Of a stretch of DNA of 64,000 bases, positions 25,993 through 37,785 are shown one piece after another; position 1 is the first letter of the stretch; the number at the start of each line of letters is the position of its first letter. A program made the translations under genes and the position numbers. The stretch covers positions 13,249,703 through 13,313,702 of the forward strand of contig CM046836.1 in NCBI GenBank assembly GCA_025618425.1. Reading direction: 5' to 3'. The notes below the pieces were generated by a model. The model was not told the origin of the DNA, ran no database searches, and worked only from the letters and a program-made list of their open reading frames with translations. This DNA is from Heliocidaris tuberculata (Eukaryota > Echinodermata > Echinoidea > Camarodonta > Echinometridae).

Positions 25993-26579
25993 TTTCTTTA
26001 TTATAAACAGTGGAGGCCTGTTCAACCCGGGACTAACATTTGCCATGGCTCTTTCTGGTGGCATCAACGCAATAAAAGCCATCATGTTCTTCATCGTGCA
26101 GATCATTGGAGCTCTGGTCGGAGCGGCTTTCGTCAAGGTAACTTTTATCAGTGAGAAATTGAGACTGATAGGACAAAGAATAACGAATAATAAGGTGGTT
26201 TAATGTTGTTAGCTGATGAGGTCATCACTGATATATATAGGGAGAAGCTCCCATTGGAAATTCGGTTAAGATTTGTGGTGTCATATACCTGGACTAACAC
26301 CATCATGGCCACTAACTCACTATTCGTTGTATTACTTAAGATTATTCAAAATTTCCATTCTCCCAGTTTTGAAAATGGAGCTTTTTTACCCCCCGGAAGA
26401 ATTATGGAGTAATAAAGAATGACTTATGCACGAACATAAATAATCATGTGATGATAGCGCAAACTGAAGATGAATTAATGGTACAGTACTTGCTATTATT
26501 AAGCCAGTTTTGTGTCGCTTGCAAAAAATTATCACAATCATGATTATGAAGCCAGTCTCTATTTCTAATATGTAACAAT

Positions 26580-26623
<44 letters not shown>

Positions 26624-27361
26624 TTCGCTTTCTCTGTTCACCTTAGGCGGTAGTCCTCAACGACTCCTACCACGACATCAAGGGCGGAAGCAACCAGTAT
26701 CGAGGCCTGGTTCCATACGACAAGTACGACTCCAACCGCCAGCTGGACATGACCCCAGGCACAGCCGTAGTCATCGAAGCCATCCTGAGTACCATGATCT
26801 TCCTCATCTACCTGATGGCCAATATGGATTCGAAAGCCCGCCAGCCCACCGGCCCACTCGCCTACGGATTCGCCGTCGTCGTCAGCATCATCTGCGCGTA
26901 AGTACACACCTTTGTACATGACCTTGATAACAAGGTCCTCTCATCGAAAGAACACAGCATCTGTTTGGAGCCAGAGGGGCGTAAAATCCTATCATTTATA
27001 CAGAGTCAACGCCCTTCTGGCTCCAAACAACAGATTGTTGACAATTTGAGGAAATAATAACGGCAATTATAATGAGCAGGTCCTTTATTTTTCAAAGCTT
27101 TGATCTCTGGTATGGAATGTTGGGGAATCATTATTCAATTCTGTTCAATTCAAATTTATTTCACTTTGCAATAAAAAGTTCAAGCAATCTAAAAAAAAAG
27201 CAAACTTGAAAGAAATATTACATTCACAGTATAATAAAAGTTATTACCGAATAAAGGGACAATAGAAACAATAGTAACATTGATTAAAATTGTCATATAA
27301 TTATAGTTTTCATCGTGTTTAAATCAGTAGTTAACAAAAGGAATTAATGTGAACACAACCG

Positions 27362-27392
<31 letters not shown>

Positions 27393-28014
27393 CTGCTACA
27401 GGTACCACTCTAGCGGTGCCTCATTCAACCCTGCCCGCAGCTTCGGGCCAGCTGTCATCTCCGGCTACTGGGCAGAACACTACATCTACTGGGCAGGACC
27501 AGCTATTGGTGGACTACTGGCAGGGCTCTTCTACAGGTAGAATTTTATACTCCTACAGTCCTGCTAATAATTAAAGGCCCAGCTAGAACTTGGGGGGGGC
27601 GGGCTTAAAGGATGTTAAACATGTTAAAGTCAGGCCTGCGTAAATGTCATCCATACCGGGAACTTTAAAAAAAAAAAAAAATCTGGAAAATTTATCTTGC
27701 CTTTAGAACTTGGGTCGAAACAGGTAAAACGTAGTATCAATATCTGTCCATTATTATTATGATTAGTTCCTTCTTTTAAAATAAAAGTGGTCGTTACTAT
27801 GCAGTTTATCATGTTTGTAATTGAACTGATAACCACTCTTGTCCTGACATCAGAAGAGGAAGATTATTTTTCGTTGCTGTTGCGACCACCTCTTGACATT
27901 TGCATTAAAAGACTGTGTTGTTTGTTTGATTATATAATTTTAATTCTTTTCTTTTCTTTTTTTATTAGGTTGATTCTAGGAGATCGTAAGAGGCGCTTCA
28001 TCCTCAAGCATTAA
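22423..28014 (+). CDS. AQP8: AQP8-like aquaporin, first NPA box altered to NPG
   Basis: Five exons with consistent phases: 22423-22655, 26011-26137, 26647-26897, 27402-27536 and 27969-28014 (TAA). 792 nt, 263 residues; human AQP8 is 261. Aquaporins form six-helix tetrameric channels for water and small solutes; AQP8 types also pass ammonia and peroxide. The order of AQP8 landmarks is kept: [13 protein letters not shown] in helix 1, [12 protein letters not shown] at 78-89, [14 protein letters not shown] at 208-221, WIYW-like [19 protein letters not shown], and tail [14 protein letters not shown] matching human FIGDGKTRLILK. The second NPA and its following Arg (R216) are intact. The first box is N83-P84-G85, and the His usually before it in AQP8 (GGHFNPA) is Leu81. 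The long N-terminal MARRRDDK is cytosolic. It could equally be called an AQP8-clade aquaporin of unknown solute preference. Confidence 0.9.
23100..25990. other. AQP8-like intron 1, repeats only
   Basis: A 3.3-kb intron. It holds poly-C and poly-T tracts (23485-23500, 23744-23760, 25466-25482) and ends in a 180-bp pyrimidine-rich (CT)n region (25820-25990) just before the exon 2 acceptor. No further exon or RNA gene was recognised. Confidence 0.6.
26582..26638 (+). repeat. (CT)n microsatellite at the exon 3 acceptor
   Basis: About 20 CT dinucleotides followed by CTTTCGCTTTCTCTGTTCACCTTAG. It serves as the polypyrimidine tract of AQP8-like exon 3. Confidence 0.85.
26959..27034. repeat. Small fold-back element in AQP8-like intron 3
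   Basis: ATCTGTTTGGAGCCAGAGGG and CCCTTCTGGCTCCAAACAAC form an inverted repeat with about 20-bp arms and a short loop. A related CCCTTCTGGCTCTGAAC sequence is seen near 59570. Confidence 0.65.
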
Positions 28015-29541
28015 GCTGGGACAAGGAGACAACAAGTTTAGGAGTTTATATGAGAAGAAACATTCACGAGTAACCTAAGAATTCTGAATATCGTATAATT
28101 GTGAATGTCTTCTATTTTGGTCTAATATCGTTAGGAAAACACTCCAAACAAAATATTTGACATTAAGAAAATACCCACAAATATTTCCTTTTCTTTTGGT
28201 GGGGGGGGGGGGGGTATAGTACATTGGATATGTCTCTGTGTGGTAAGGGATATCATTAACAGAATTAAATTTGAGTTACATTAATTTTTTTCTTTAAAAA
28301 ATCGAATTGGTTGTCAGCACGGGATATGAGTATCAGGAGTTACATGTAAATTGAAAAGTATTGAAGTCAACATACCACAAGTCCTTCGTTACTATATAGC
28401 AGATCGCTTTTTGACGAATGTTTTGTTCGACTATTTTATTTTGACCCCCCCTCCCCCCCCCCAAAAAAAAAAATCACTCTTCGTTTCATGTTTTCCTCCC
28501 TTTTTTAGCTGTTCAATAATTAAAGATGTGTATGAAGATAATGCACTTGTATATTTTTAAATTCATTGTTTTCTGCTGTTTGAGCTCCTTTTCTGTATAT
28601 ATTGACACTGTTTAGTTGCTTTTCTTTTTAACGCTAATTGCTTCGGTTTTAGACAAAGAGTTAACTTCTTCTTTTTTTTTAGGTGATGCCTTTGAAAAAT
28701 CATTTCATGTAGAGAGGAATACAAATTAATAGCTTGCAGATCTGATTTGGATAAAGCTCTTTATGTTGTGATTGCTGCAGATGTAATTTCCTGTAAATGA
28801 ACTTTTCTTTAATTTACGTCATCGTAATAAAATCTCCCAAGAAGTTTTTATTTCATTTTGGGCGGTCATCTTCCCCGGTCATCTTCCCTCATGCTTTCGC
28901 TTAAGCTACAATTTAAAAGAAGTATCCACAAAATGTCACACTAAAAAAACAATTATCCCCAAAACAATCTTCAGTTTATGTGAAAAAAAAATAAACGAAA
29001 CTAATTCGGGTTTTTGCTAATTGATAAATTAACCTTTTGTAATCAATCATGTGCCATTATTTAAAAATAATGTACATAAGGAACTCGACAGATTATATGA
29101 AAATATTTGATTGTTAGAGGTAGAGAGGAGTGACAAAATCTGTACAGATCTGATTTTTACCGGTAATAAACTTGCCTCTTAGTTTGTAAACACATTTTGA
29201 ATCCTGTTTCGTTTATTTATTTCTCCAAAGAGTTTCTGGGAATGATGTAAAAGGAAACCGTGTGCCTATAATATTGATGACGTGACTTTCTTGGCTAAAC
29301 TTTTGTTCATTCATTTGAATTCACATACAAAAAATATAACATCTGATTAGGAAAAGTATAATCATAACATAAGATAGCAGTAAGAAGAGCTGATTTCTAG
29401 TTTAGACTTTCTTGTTGTTTCTTCCACAGCTGCTGCTGCTGTCTTTGTTGTTGTTATTGTTGATACAAATATTCATTCGCAACGAAATTTTCTGGATTAA
29501 AACTGCGTTTAGTGTTTTCTTATTTGGTACATTTGGTCTGG
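28015..29541. other. Convergent 3' untranslated regions
   Basis: The AQP8-like 3' UTR is followed by AATAAA at 28826-28831. From the opposite side, TTTATT at 29212-29217 and 29216-29221 gives AATAAA for the minus-strand gene ending at 29542. No coding frame is recognised between the stop codons. Confidence 0.55.
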
Positions 29542-30305
29542 TCAAGCTTTTAACCGTTTATATCTTTTCTTTAAGATAGGTATAACTTTCAGTTTACGTG
29601 TAGTCTCCTCTCTGTACTTCTGTGATGATACGAGTTGCCTTAAAACGGCTATGAGAGGATTCTTTCCCCTTCTCCTCGTGGGTATTTCAATTCTGTCTTC
29701 TTTCCTGAACCATTTGATGGATGGCGCACTCGTGAATGAAACCCTCTTCCGTGGTCGTTTCTTCTCGAGGTCGTTTTGCGTCGATGACTGAACAGGTTTC
29801 TCACTGTGCCCCAGGGGGTGGTAACCTGTCGATATCGGCAGGACGATTCCGAAATCTTCGTGTGGATACATGCCTGAATATGGAATATCTAATGGAAATG
29901 AAGTTGTTAACACAGCCGACATCGAGTCGATGTTCGAGTTGTTGTTCGCACTGTCCAATTGAACGTGACATGTCTCGTAGAAAGACTGAATGGCCTCGCT
30001 AGCGGTGTCGACCAGGTGAGCGCGATACTCGTCCAGCCTAATTCGATCAAATTTGCTTCTGTGTGAAGATACCCTTTCGTCATCATCGTCAGCCATCTCT
30101 TCCACCATATCAACGTCTGACGAAGATGTCACCTCATGCGCAGTACCGTCATCATCGCTGGGGTCATCTCCGTGGTTATCATCATCATCATCCAAAGCAG
30201 AGGTACTATCGGAGGTACTTCGGAGGGAAAGCTTCTCAAAACGCTTCGTTAGGTTTTCGGGAAGAGGCGTACGGTGTACCAGCAGATTGGAACTACTTGC
30301 TGGAG
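29542..30305 (-). pseudogene. 3' part of an unrecognised gene, split by the TIR element
   Basis: The open frame contributes about 251 residues up to the stop at 29542. The ATG that opens the local frame (30318) lies inside the transposon end, so it is not the native start. Visible features: an acidic stretch (DDDDDNHGDDPSDDD, then DDDDE), a segment HRSKFDRIRLDEYRAHL, a basic cluster KKRPRKRVSF containing an RVxF-type protein phosphatase 1 docking motif (RVSF), then IKWFRKEDRIEIPTRRR and a Lys/Arg-rich C-terminus. I do not recognise the family. Joined with 39145-39292 it gives about 301 codons without a stop. PP1 binding is an inference from a short motif. Confidence 0.75.
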
Positions 30306-31741
30306 TATGGGGCGCCAAGTGTTCACCTACTTATTCCGTCCAAATCTGGCTCATTTTGTTACAAAATTCAATCAAAACTCGTTTTTGTTACAAAATTATT
30401 GAATAGCTATTCATTTTGTAACAAAATGAATTTAATAGGGTAATTTTGTAACAAAAAAAAATTCTGTTACAAAATTAAAATTACGGAATCATTTTGTCCG
30501 ATTTCATTTTGTAACGAAAATCATTCTGTTACAAAATCAACATGACAAAATTTTCATTTTGTTACAAAAATCATTCTGTTACAAAATGAACATGTCCAAT
30601 TACATTTTGTAACGAAAATTATTTAGTCCGTTCTCATTTTGTAACGAAAATAATTTTGTTACAAAATTAACATACGAAATTATTTTGTCCATTCTCATTT
30701 TGTAACAAAAATCATTCTGTTACAAAATGAACATGACAAAATTATTTTGTTCATTTTTATTTTGTAACAAAAATTATTTTGTTACAAAATTATTTTGTTC
30801 ATTTTCATTTTGTAACCAAATTCATTTGGTTACAAAATTAGCATGACAAAATTTATTTTGTCCATTGTCATTCTGTAACAAAAATCATTCTGTTACAAAA
30901 TTAGCATGACAAAATTTATTTTGTCCATTTTCATTTTGTAACAAAAATCATTCTGTTACAAAATTAGTATGACAAAATTTGTTTTGTCCATTTTCATTTT
31001 GTAACAAAAATCATTTTGTTACAAAATTAGCATGACAAAATTGGTTTTGTCCATTTTCATTTTGTAACAAAAATCATTTTGTTACAAAATTAGCATGACA
31101 AAATTGGTTTTGTCCATTTTCATTTTGTAACAAAAATCATTTTGTTACAAAATTAGCATGACAAAATTGGTTTTGTCCATTTTCATTTTGTAACAAAAAT
31201 CATTTTGTTACAAAATTAGCATGACAAAACTGGTTTTGTCCATTTTCATTTTGTAACAAAAATCATTTTGTTACAAAATTAGCATGACAAAATTGGTTTT
31301 GTCCATTTTCATTTTGTAACAAAAATCATTTTGTTACAAAATTAGCATGACAAAATTGGTTTTGTCCATTTTCATTTTGTAACAGAAATCATTTTGTTAC
31401 AAAATTAGCATGACAAAATTGGTTTTGTCCATTTTCATTTTGTAACAGAAATCATTTTGTTACAAATTTAGCATGACAAAATTGGTTTTGTCCATTTTCA
31501 TTTTGTAACAGAAATCATTTTGTTACACAATCAGCATGACAAAATTGGTTTTGTCCATTTTCATTTGGTAACAGAATGAGTTTTGAGTGAATTTCATCAG
31601 CAATTGAGGCAAGTCTGTACAGAATAGGTCGGTGAACACTTGGCGCCCATAGGGTCGCCAAGTGTTTTACCGAATAGGAAAGTGAACACTTGGCGCCTCT
31701 CTGTGCGCCAAGTGTTCACCGACCTATTCGGTAAAATGCCC
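30306..31741 (+). repeat. Left terminal inverted repeat of the TU-like element
   Basis: A short unique tip is followed by diverged units (to about 30900). About ten near-identical 63-bp units follow (spacing 31031, 31094, 31157), each with GCATGACAAAATTGGTTTTG and CATTTTGTAACAAAAATCA. The arm ends in two hairpins (arms 31635-31645/31656-31666 and 31682-31696/31705-31719) and the end word AAAATGCCC. Confidence 0.9.
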
Positions 31742-32832
31742 AACCTTCCTTTCTAGTCAAATCAGCGACATATAAACAAGAACGCTGATTGGCTGCCTGG
31801 TTGGCATACCAAGCTCACATGATCCCCCCTCCCCCCCCCCTCCCCCCCCCCCCCCCCCCCCCCCCCCCGTTCTCCGCCCTCCCCACGCTATTGGGCAGTG
31901 CGAGCTAGCGCATAGCGCGCGCTGTTTAATTATGCGATCGAAGTACTAGTGTACGTGTACGTACCGTACTACGTCGATTTGTATATAGGATATTGCATGC
32001 AGATCGTCCATCTTTATCATACACTGTACTCAATCCATACGCCACATCGGAAAGATCCTTTATTTTGCTGCATTTAGAATGTTATGATTGTGTCATATCG
32101 AGGCAGAAATAATAGAAGGTAAGCTTGAAACTGTAAACAAAGCTTAGACTGTCTACAGAGTACTGCTATAGTATACATGTATGTAGGCTAGGCTCAGAGC
32201 AAAGAGTTGATAACTCCTTGCTCAGAGTAGACGTTGTAATTCCGGACAGGTTGTTAAACTTAATCCGGACAGGTCATTTTTAAACAGTAAATCGAAAAAC
32301 TTTTCATGCAAATTGTCACAAATCTTTCACAGGATAGGTTGAAAATCATGTGAATTGCAAATATTCACTGGTTTTAGTTATACTTGATGCATGTTTTCCG
32401 TAAAATCTGGAGGCAAAATTGCCAGGCTAATTTTTGTTAAGTGTCCGGAAATGCAACTCCCTATCCTAGTGTAGTCAAACTTAATAGTACTATTAGTAGT
32501 AAAAAAAAAACACTCACACTTATGCGAGGTTATTGGAGATAACCTCGCACTGTGTACCTTCATACCGTGAGCAATTGCCTCCCATAGCAAGTGTGTGATA
32601 TCTTGCACATATGTGTGCGGCAGAGGAGCAAGATCACCGACCAAAAACAGCCTGAAAATTTCACTTGTTCAAGATGATAAAGATCCTATCAAAGGATCTG
32701 GCATGAAATTAGATATTCTATCACTCTAAAATGTAGAAGGAAGTATTTTCTCAAAATTTTGCTGATTTAGTCAAGGATTGTAATTCCGAACAGATTGTAT
32801 TACCGAACGTGTACAGTTAAGCACCTAAAATG

Positions 32833-32868
32833 GGTTTTCATACGCGTGGGATTACGCGTATGAAAACC
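32833..32868. repeat. Perfect 15-bp hairpin inside the element
   Basis: GGTTTTCATACGCGT at 32833-32847 and its exact complement at 32854-32868 with a 6-nt loop. Another hairpin (TGCGAGGTTAT, 11-bp arms) lies at 32523-32549. Confidence 0.85.
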
Positions 32869-33689
32869 ACACTATTGAAACAAAGGTTGTGTCTTTTTTT
32901 CCATAGGTTTCACATGTTCGGAAATACAGTACCTTTTTCAAGGGACAAAAACACCACGTCGTAGGGAAGGGTTCACTCGGAAGGAAATATCTTTTTAAAA
33001 TTCCATCAACTTCTTTATCTGTAGGACTTTGAGCATTCATTATGTAAGTTTGACAGATAGACCCCTATTCGTTTGATATTTTATTTGCTATTGAATCATT
33101 GATTTTCTGAAAAGTATTCTGACACTGGATCCACCACCTTATTGGTGTTTTTACCTCTTCAACTTTTAGGTCGTGACAGACCAAAATTGACACAGCTCCA
33201 TATAGTGATGGTCCCGTGAGTGTAAAAAAACTAATACCTACATATATGATATAGCGGGCATAGGCCTAGACCGAAAATTCTGTCTCTCGTTCGTTAGCTC
33301 TTTGAGACAGAAATGGTCGTACTCGTATCACTCTGCTGTGCAAACCGAATACACATTGACTTACACACTAATAACAGTCTGAAAGCCGCAGCATACTCAT
33401 TCATCTTTTCAAGAGGTTGTATAACCCCCTTCCAGGAAAAAGGTCATTTTTTCATTGCTCTAGTTGTTTATTCTGGCTCTTTTATCAATAATATGTAATA
33501 ACTGAACATTAAAAAATACTGTTTGGGTGGTTTTCCTCAGAATTTCCTGTTTTGGTCAAAATTTTGCTAGGTGGTATTTACCAGTAGTTATTAATTGCCC
33601 GAAAATTCCAGCCCCAGTATTTCTTGGTCAACCCTGTTTGGGTTAGAATTTTAAATTTTGGATGTAAAGTTGCATTTTGGGTCATTTTG

Positions 33690-34025
33690 AAACTCTGTAA
33701 AAAAAATTTTTTTTAGTCAGATGGGGTGTTATAAGGCCCTTAAACATTTGGGTAAATTTTTCTTTGGAAGCTTAGGGACAATATTTTGTCAGAAGGAAGA
33801 GCTGTGGATTTTTTAAACGAAAAATATTCAATACTGACTAAACTGTTCATGGGGAAGGGGGTGAAGTATGTTTTATGTACCTTCTGAAATAAAAACACCA
33901 AAGTGCCCCTTGATAAAGCTTTGCTTCCCCCCCCCCCCCCCCACGTCTATATAAAGAAAATCATCTTGGTACCTTCTGACGATGAGAATTAAAAGCGTTT
34001 TATTCATTTCAGTTCAAATTTACAT
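33690..34025 (+). repeat. Interspersed repeat family A, copy inside the element
   Basis: Shares CAGATGGGGTGT, GGGACAATATTTTGTCAGAAGG and the end ATTCATTTCAGTTCAAATT with the copy at 11330-11770. Confidence 0.6.
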
Positions 34026-37000
34026 AATATACCCCCCCCCCCCACTTCCATTGTCCGAGCCCGATATTCTGCCACTGAATCGGCCAATGGGGGGGGGGGG
34101 GCACCTTCAGTTCGGCGGACAAAAGATGCCCCCTCCTCCACTTCCATTGTCCAAGCCCGATGTTCCACCAAGGCTCAGACAATGTAAGGGGGCACCTTTT
34201 GTCCACCAAACAAAAGGTCCCCCCCCCCCCACATCCATTGTGCGAGCCCGACATTCCACCGCCTCTGAAATATATCATCTAGTCTACAATCAATTTTTAA
34301 GTAATAGCTAGACAGTTGCATCTTAAGCGAGAAGAGCTAGCAACCTCAATGTCGCTGCTGGGTGGACATGGTGGGGATACATTAATTAGTAGTGGACACA
34401 CTTCTTCCCATAGCACAAGATTAAAAACTTTTTTAAAAATTGTCTTTCATGTGTACAGATGCCACAGGTAACCTGCACATTGGATTCTTCTGATGCTATG
34501 GCAAGTACAGTCAGCCATCACTGCTAGTATTCTGAAGAAAACTGCTGTCTGTCTTAGTCCAGGCATAACATTACTTGCAAAGGACCTAAAGGTAAATGAA
34601 AGTATTGTAATCTGAAACTTTTTTAGTCTTATGACATATTTCCATCAGTCACTAGTTGTTTTTTCTATGTAAACCATCAAGCTAATGACAAGTTCAAATG
34701 AATCTTAGAATGAGTACTAACTGTTTAGTAAATTCCACACTCCCCCCCCCAAAAAAAATAATAAATAAATAAAAAGAATAAACAAAGACGAAATTTGTTT
34801 TACATTGTCATAATAAGCACCTGTGTATTATGCAAATATATCAGATGCTATATTAATTTAAAATTCATGCTCTCTTTCTTTCTTCAATTATCCAAACATA
34901 AACATGTAACAGTAATGGCTTTTTAGTATACTAAACTTAAATCTCTAATATTTCTTTAGATCAGGCACAACAATACTTCCTGTTTTAAATACATATGCTG
35001 ATTGCAAACTTAATGGTGTAAGACAAAATGTTGATATACATGTACATACACAAAGTAGAAGTAAATAAAAAATAAAGCTTAGCCAATAGATTGGCCCTTT
35101 CCAGAATCTTTCAAATGAGTAAATGACCTAGGGGACAACAAATTAGATCTCTCATCAACTGATTCTTCTTTTTTTCAGTTCTTCTGACTGTTTGCAGTAT
35201 ACTTGAGGATAACTCCATGTAGACTGGACCTTGACTGACTGCAGGGTTCTCCTGGTATCCACAAAGGTCACTGCAGATTGTACTGAGCTGCAAACTGTCC
35301 TTCTTGTTCACCCATGAAGCCAAAGGGAGCCTTTCATTTATGCATGCATGGAATGATAGATGATTAAAAAGTAACAACATATCAGGGCAATTCTAAGGTG
35401 TATTAGGTCATTTGTTTTCCCCATACGTTACCAGGTATTATGGAGTTCTGAGCATTATTGACTTCGAAAGTGTAATTTTCCTTGACATTTGTTGGGATGT
35501 ACACTCTAGTAGGGCTCTTAAATTAATATAATGAATATATACTAAAATCTTCAATCTAGTCGGTAGCGTAAGGGGCAAAATACATTGGACTTGCCCATCA
35601 AACAAATAAAAGTAATAAATTAGCAAGAATAAGGTGCCATGGACTTATTAGTTACAGAACATTCATTTATAACTGAAAGACAAGTTACAATGATACAACC
35701 TACCATTACAAACATCCTTACCTCTCTTTTGTTTTCTGTATATATATCGTCTGACATGATTAAATGTTAATGTTACCACCTCATCTGGATAATTTAATGA
35801 AATAGTTCAGATTCAAACTGTAATGGTACAAAGCTTTGCATATTTACTGTTCTCTGTCCTGGTAGAGTAAATGATGCTGTCTCTCCATCAGAGATATTAT
35901 AAAAATATTTTTATGTGCAATGTTCTGTTTGTTAAATACATGTAATATACATGTTCTAGGCCTTGTTTGGTATCATAAAATGTGGCACTCTCAGACATTT
36001 TATCTCACTGAATGCTCGCCATGCCATTCATGTAAGGTTCATTCACCTCTTGGTACGGACTCGGCTAATGCATTGTTTCTCTATCTATGCTTTCCCCCTT
36101 TAACTGAGACAAACTCAGTTGGTCAAAGACTATTGGCATGGCTTGCTGAACTGAGAAATGTTTTTCATGACCTCTTATTTTATTATTCTTTAAAAATATT
36201 CTGTTTATTTTCCCCTCTTTTCTTATTTCTGTTTTCTATATTATGCAAAAGATGACCAATGTGAGTTCTATTTCTGGTTTTGTAACAAATGATGGCACAC
36301 ACTTTATTCTTGTTCATTATTATAGCACAATTATGTTTGAAGGGAACTGTATACTGCAGTATATTAGTTCTTGTGAATGTAATTGGTAATAAAATATCTA
36401 GCAATCTTTTGATATAAACACCCTGTGTATTCTCTCTCTCTCACACTCATTGCTTCCTCTTCACCCCCACCCCCCCCCCCCCCCCCATTTTCCCCTTTCT
36501 TTATTTTCTCTTTCAAATTATAAATGACATGTTAATGAGGGATGTGGTGGAATTCAGTCGTAGCATAACATTTTTTTTTAAATACCCAGGTAATATTTTT
36601 ATTTGGATCTTCTTTTATAAATTTTGAGTTGATACATGTACATGTGCAACTTAAAATGTACATGTACATGTTTGCAACCAGTGGTAGGCTTTATGGAACG
36701 GTTATTCAATTCAGTTTTTCTGTCCCTGGTGTTCTAGTTGATGCATTGTATATTTGGTCAATTTATTTTTATTACTTGTAATGTTTCTTTGCCAAATAAA
36801 GTAATGATAATGAAATATAGAAAAACCAAATAATATTGTAACCCCAAGGTAAATTTGCAGTGATGTAAGTTGTGTGAGTGGAATGATTAACTGATAGTGG
36901 CTGTGTGGTTGATATGATGCATGAATGTCGACCAGTTTGAATGTAGGGTATGTCGAGTTTGTGTTTTCCAGCTTCCTTTGGGTTAATCTAAGGATCCAGG

Positions 37001-37785
37001 GGCAGATCCAGTATTTTTAAATGGAGAGGGGGGGGGTGGTATTCTACTTGTACTTATTCAAAATTTCCACGGGGAATTGCCCCCCCCCCCCCCCACCTGG
37101 ATTGTTGCCCCTGTAATTCACAAACACACCACACACACAAATATACATGTAGATCTGTATTAAAAATATAAAAAGGGGTCCAGACCTCATGACTCTCCCC
37201 CCCCCCCCCCTCATCTGATCCGTGGGATATGTGTGGCACCTTATCTTAAGTGTGCTTCCCCACCCCTTGATCCGCTTCAAAGCCTGCATACGGATTTCAA
37301 ACCCTGGACAGTTGTTCATTTCTCAAAAAGTAAACAGAAAATGATGCTGGCAAGCCTATATTACTCGTTCAGTAACTCTTTCAAAAAAAACTCTACAAAG
37401 CCCGGACTAAAAGAAATATGCAGGCAAATGCATCAAAATTTCCAAAAAAGTAGGCAGCAACACACAAAAAAATTCTACAATTATAAAAGAAGTGAAATAA
37501 TAAGTGTCAAATTTGTGAATTTTGCATAGAAACGTATGTAGGCCACGCGCGCGTCAACATTTGCACAGCCACGCACGGCCCTCCATGCGCGCTCCTTGAC
37601 TGCATCGAATCTCCGCGCGTGCAGACATACGTGCCTAGTAGCACCCCCCCCCCCCCCCCCCATCCCCCCCCCCCCCCCCCCCAACGCACAAGCACAGCGC
37701 ACAACAAAAACACACACACGTCGCTGATTTGACAGGCAGGAAGGATTAGGTTGCATGCATGTTGTGCACGAACGCGAACGTACAC

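Larger units (their letters stand above)
31890..36820 (+). ncRNA. Possible spliced non-coding transcription unit inside the element
   Basis: Inference only. A GC-richer segment (31890-31920, with ATTGGGCAG) precedes a donor at AATAGAAG/GTAAGC (about 32119). A block 34460-34592 lies between TGTGTACAG and AAAG/GTAAAT. A polypyrimidine-AG at about 35164-35179 leads into a long AT-rich segment that ends with AATAAAGTAATG near 36796. All three blocks contain stops in every frame, and joining them gives only about 15 codons from the best ATG. It may be a captured gene fragment. Confidence 0.25.
31742..37785. other. Interior of the TU-like element, no long coding frame
   Basis: Begins with CAACCTTCC and GTCAAATCAGCGAC, mirrored near 37730. 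Contents: a 40-bp poly-C tract (31825-31868), hairpins at 32523-32549 and 32833-32868, a family A repeat (33690-34025), a triplicated CACTTCCATTGTCC/GAGCCCGA repeat (34030-34265), exon-like signals (see the ncRNA entry) and a G/C-tract region (37020-37215, 37640-37682). No transposase, reverse transcriptase or other domain was recognised in any frame. Confidence 0.7.

Noticed and set aside
30053..30443. Plus-strand frames of 117 and 126 codons
   Set aside because: Antisense shadows of the split minus-strand gene that run into the transposon tip.
30600..31560. Regular repeat array resembling a CRISPR
   Set aside because: Units of 63 bp abut without unique spacers, the genome is eukaryotic, and the same units form the opposite arm of a transposon.
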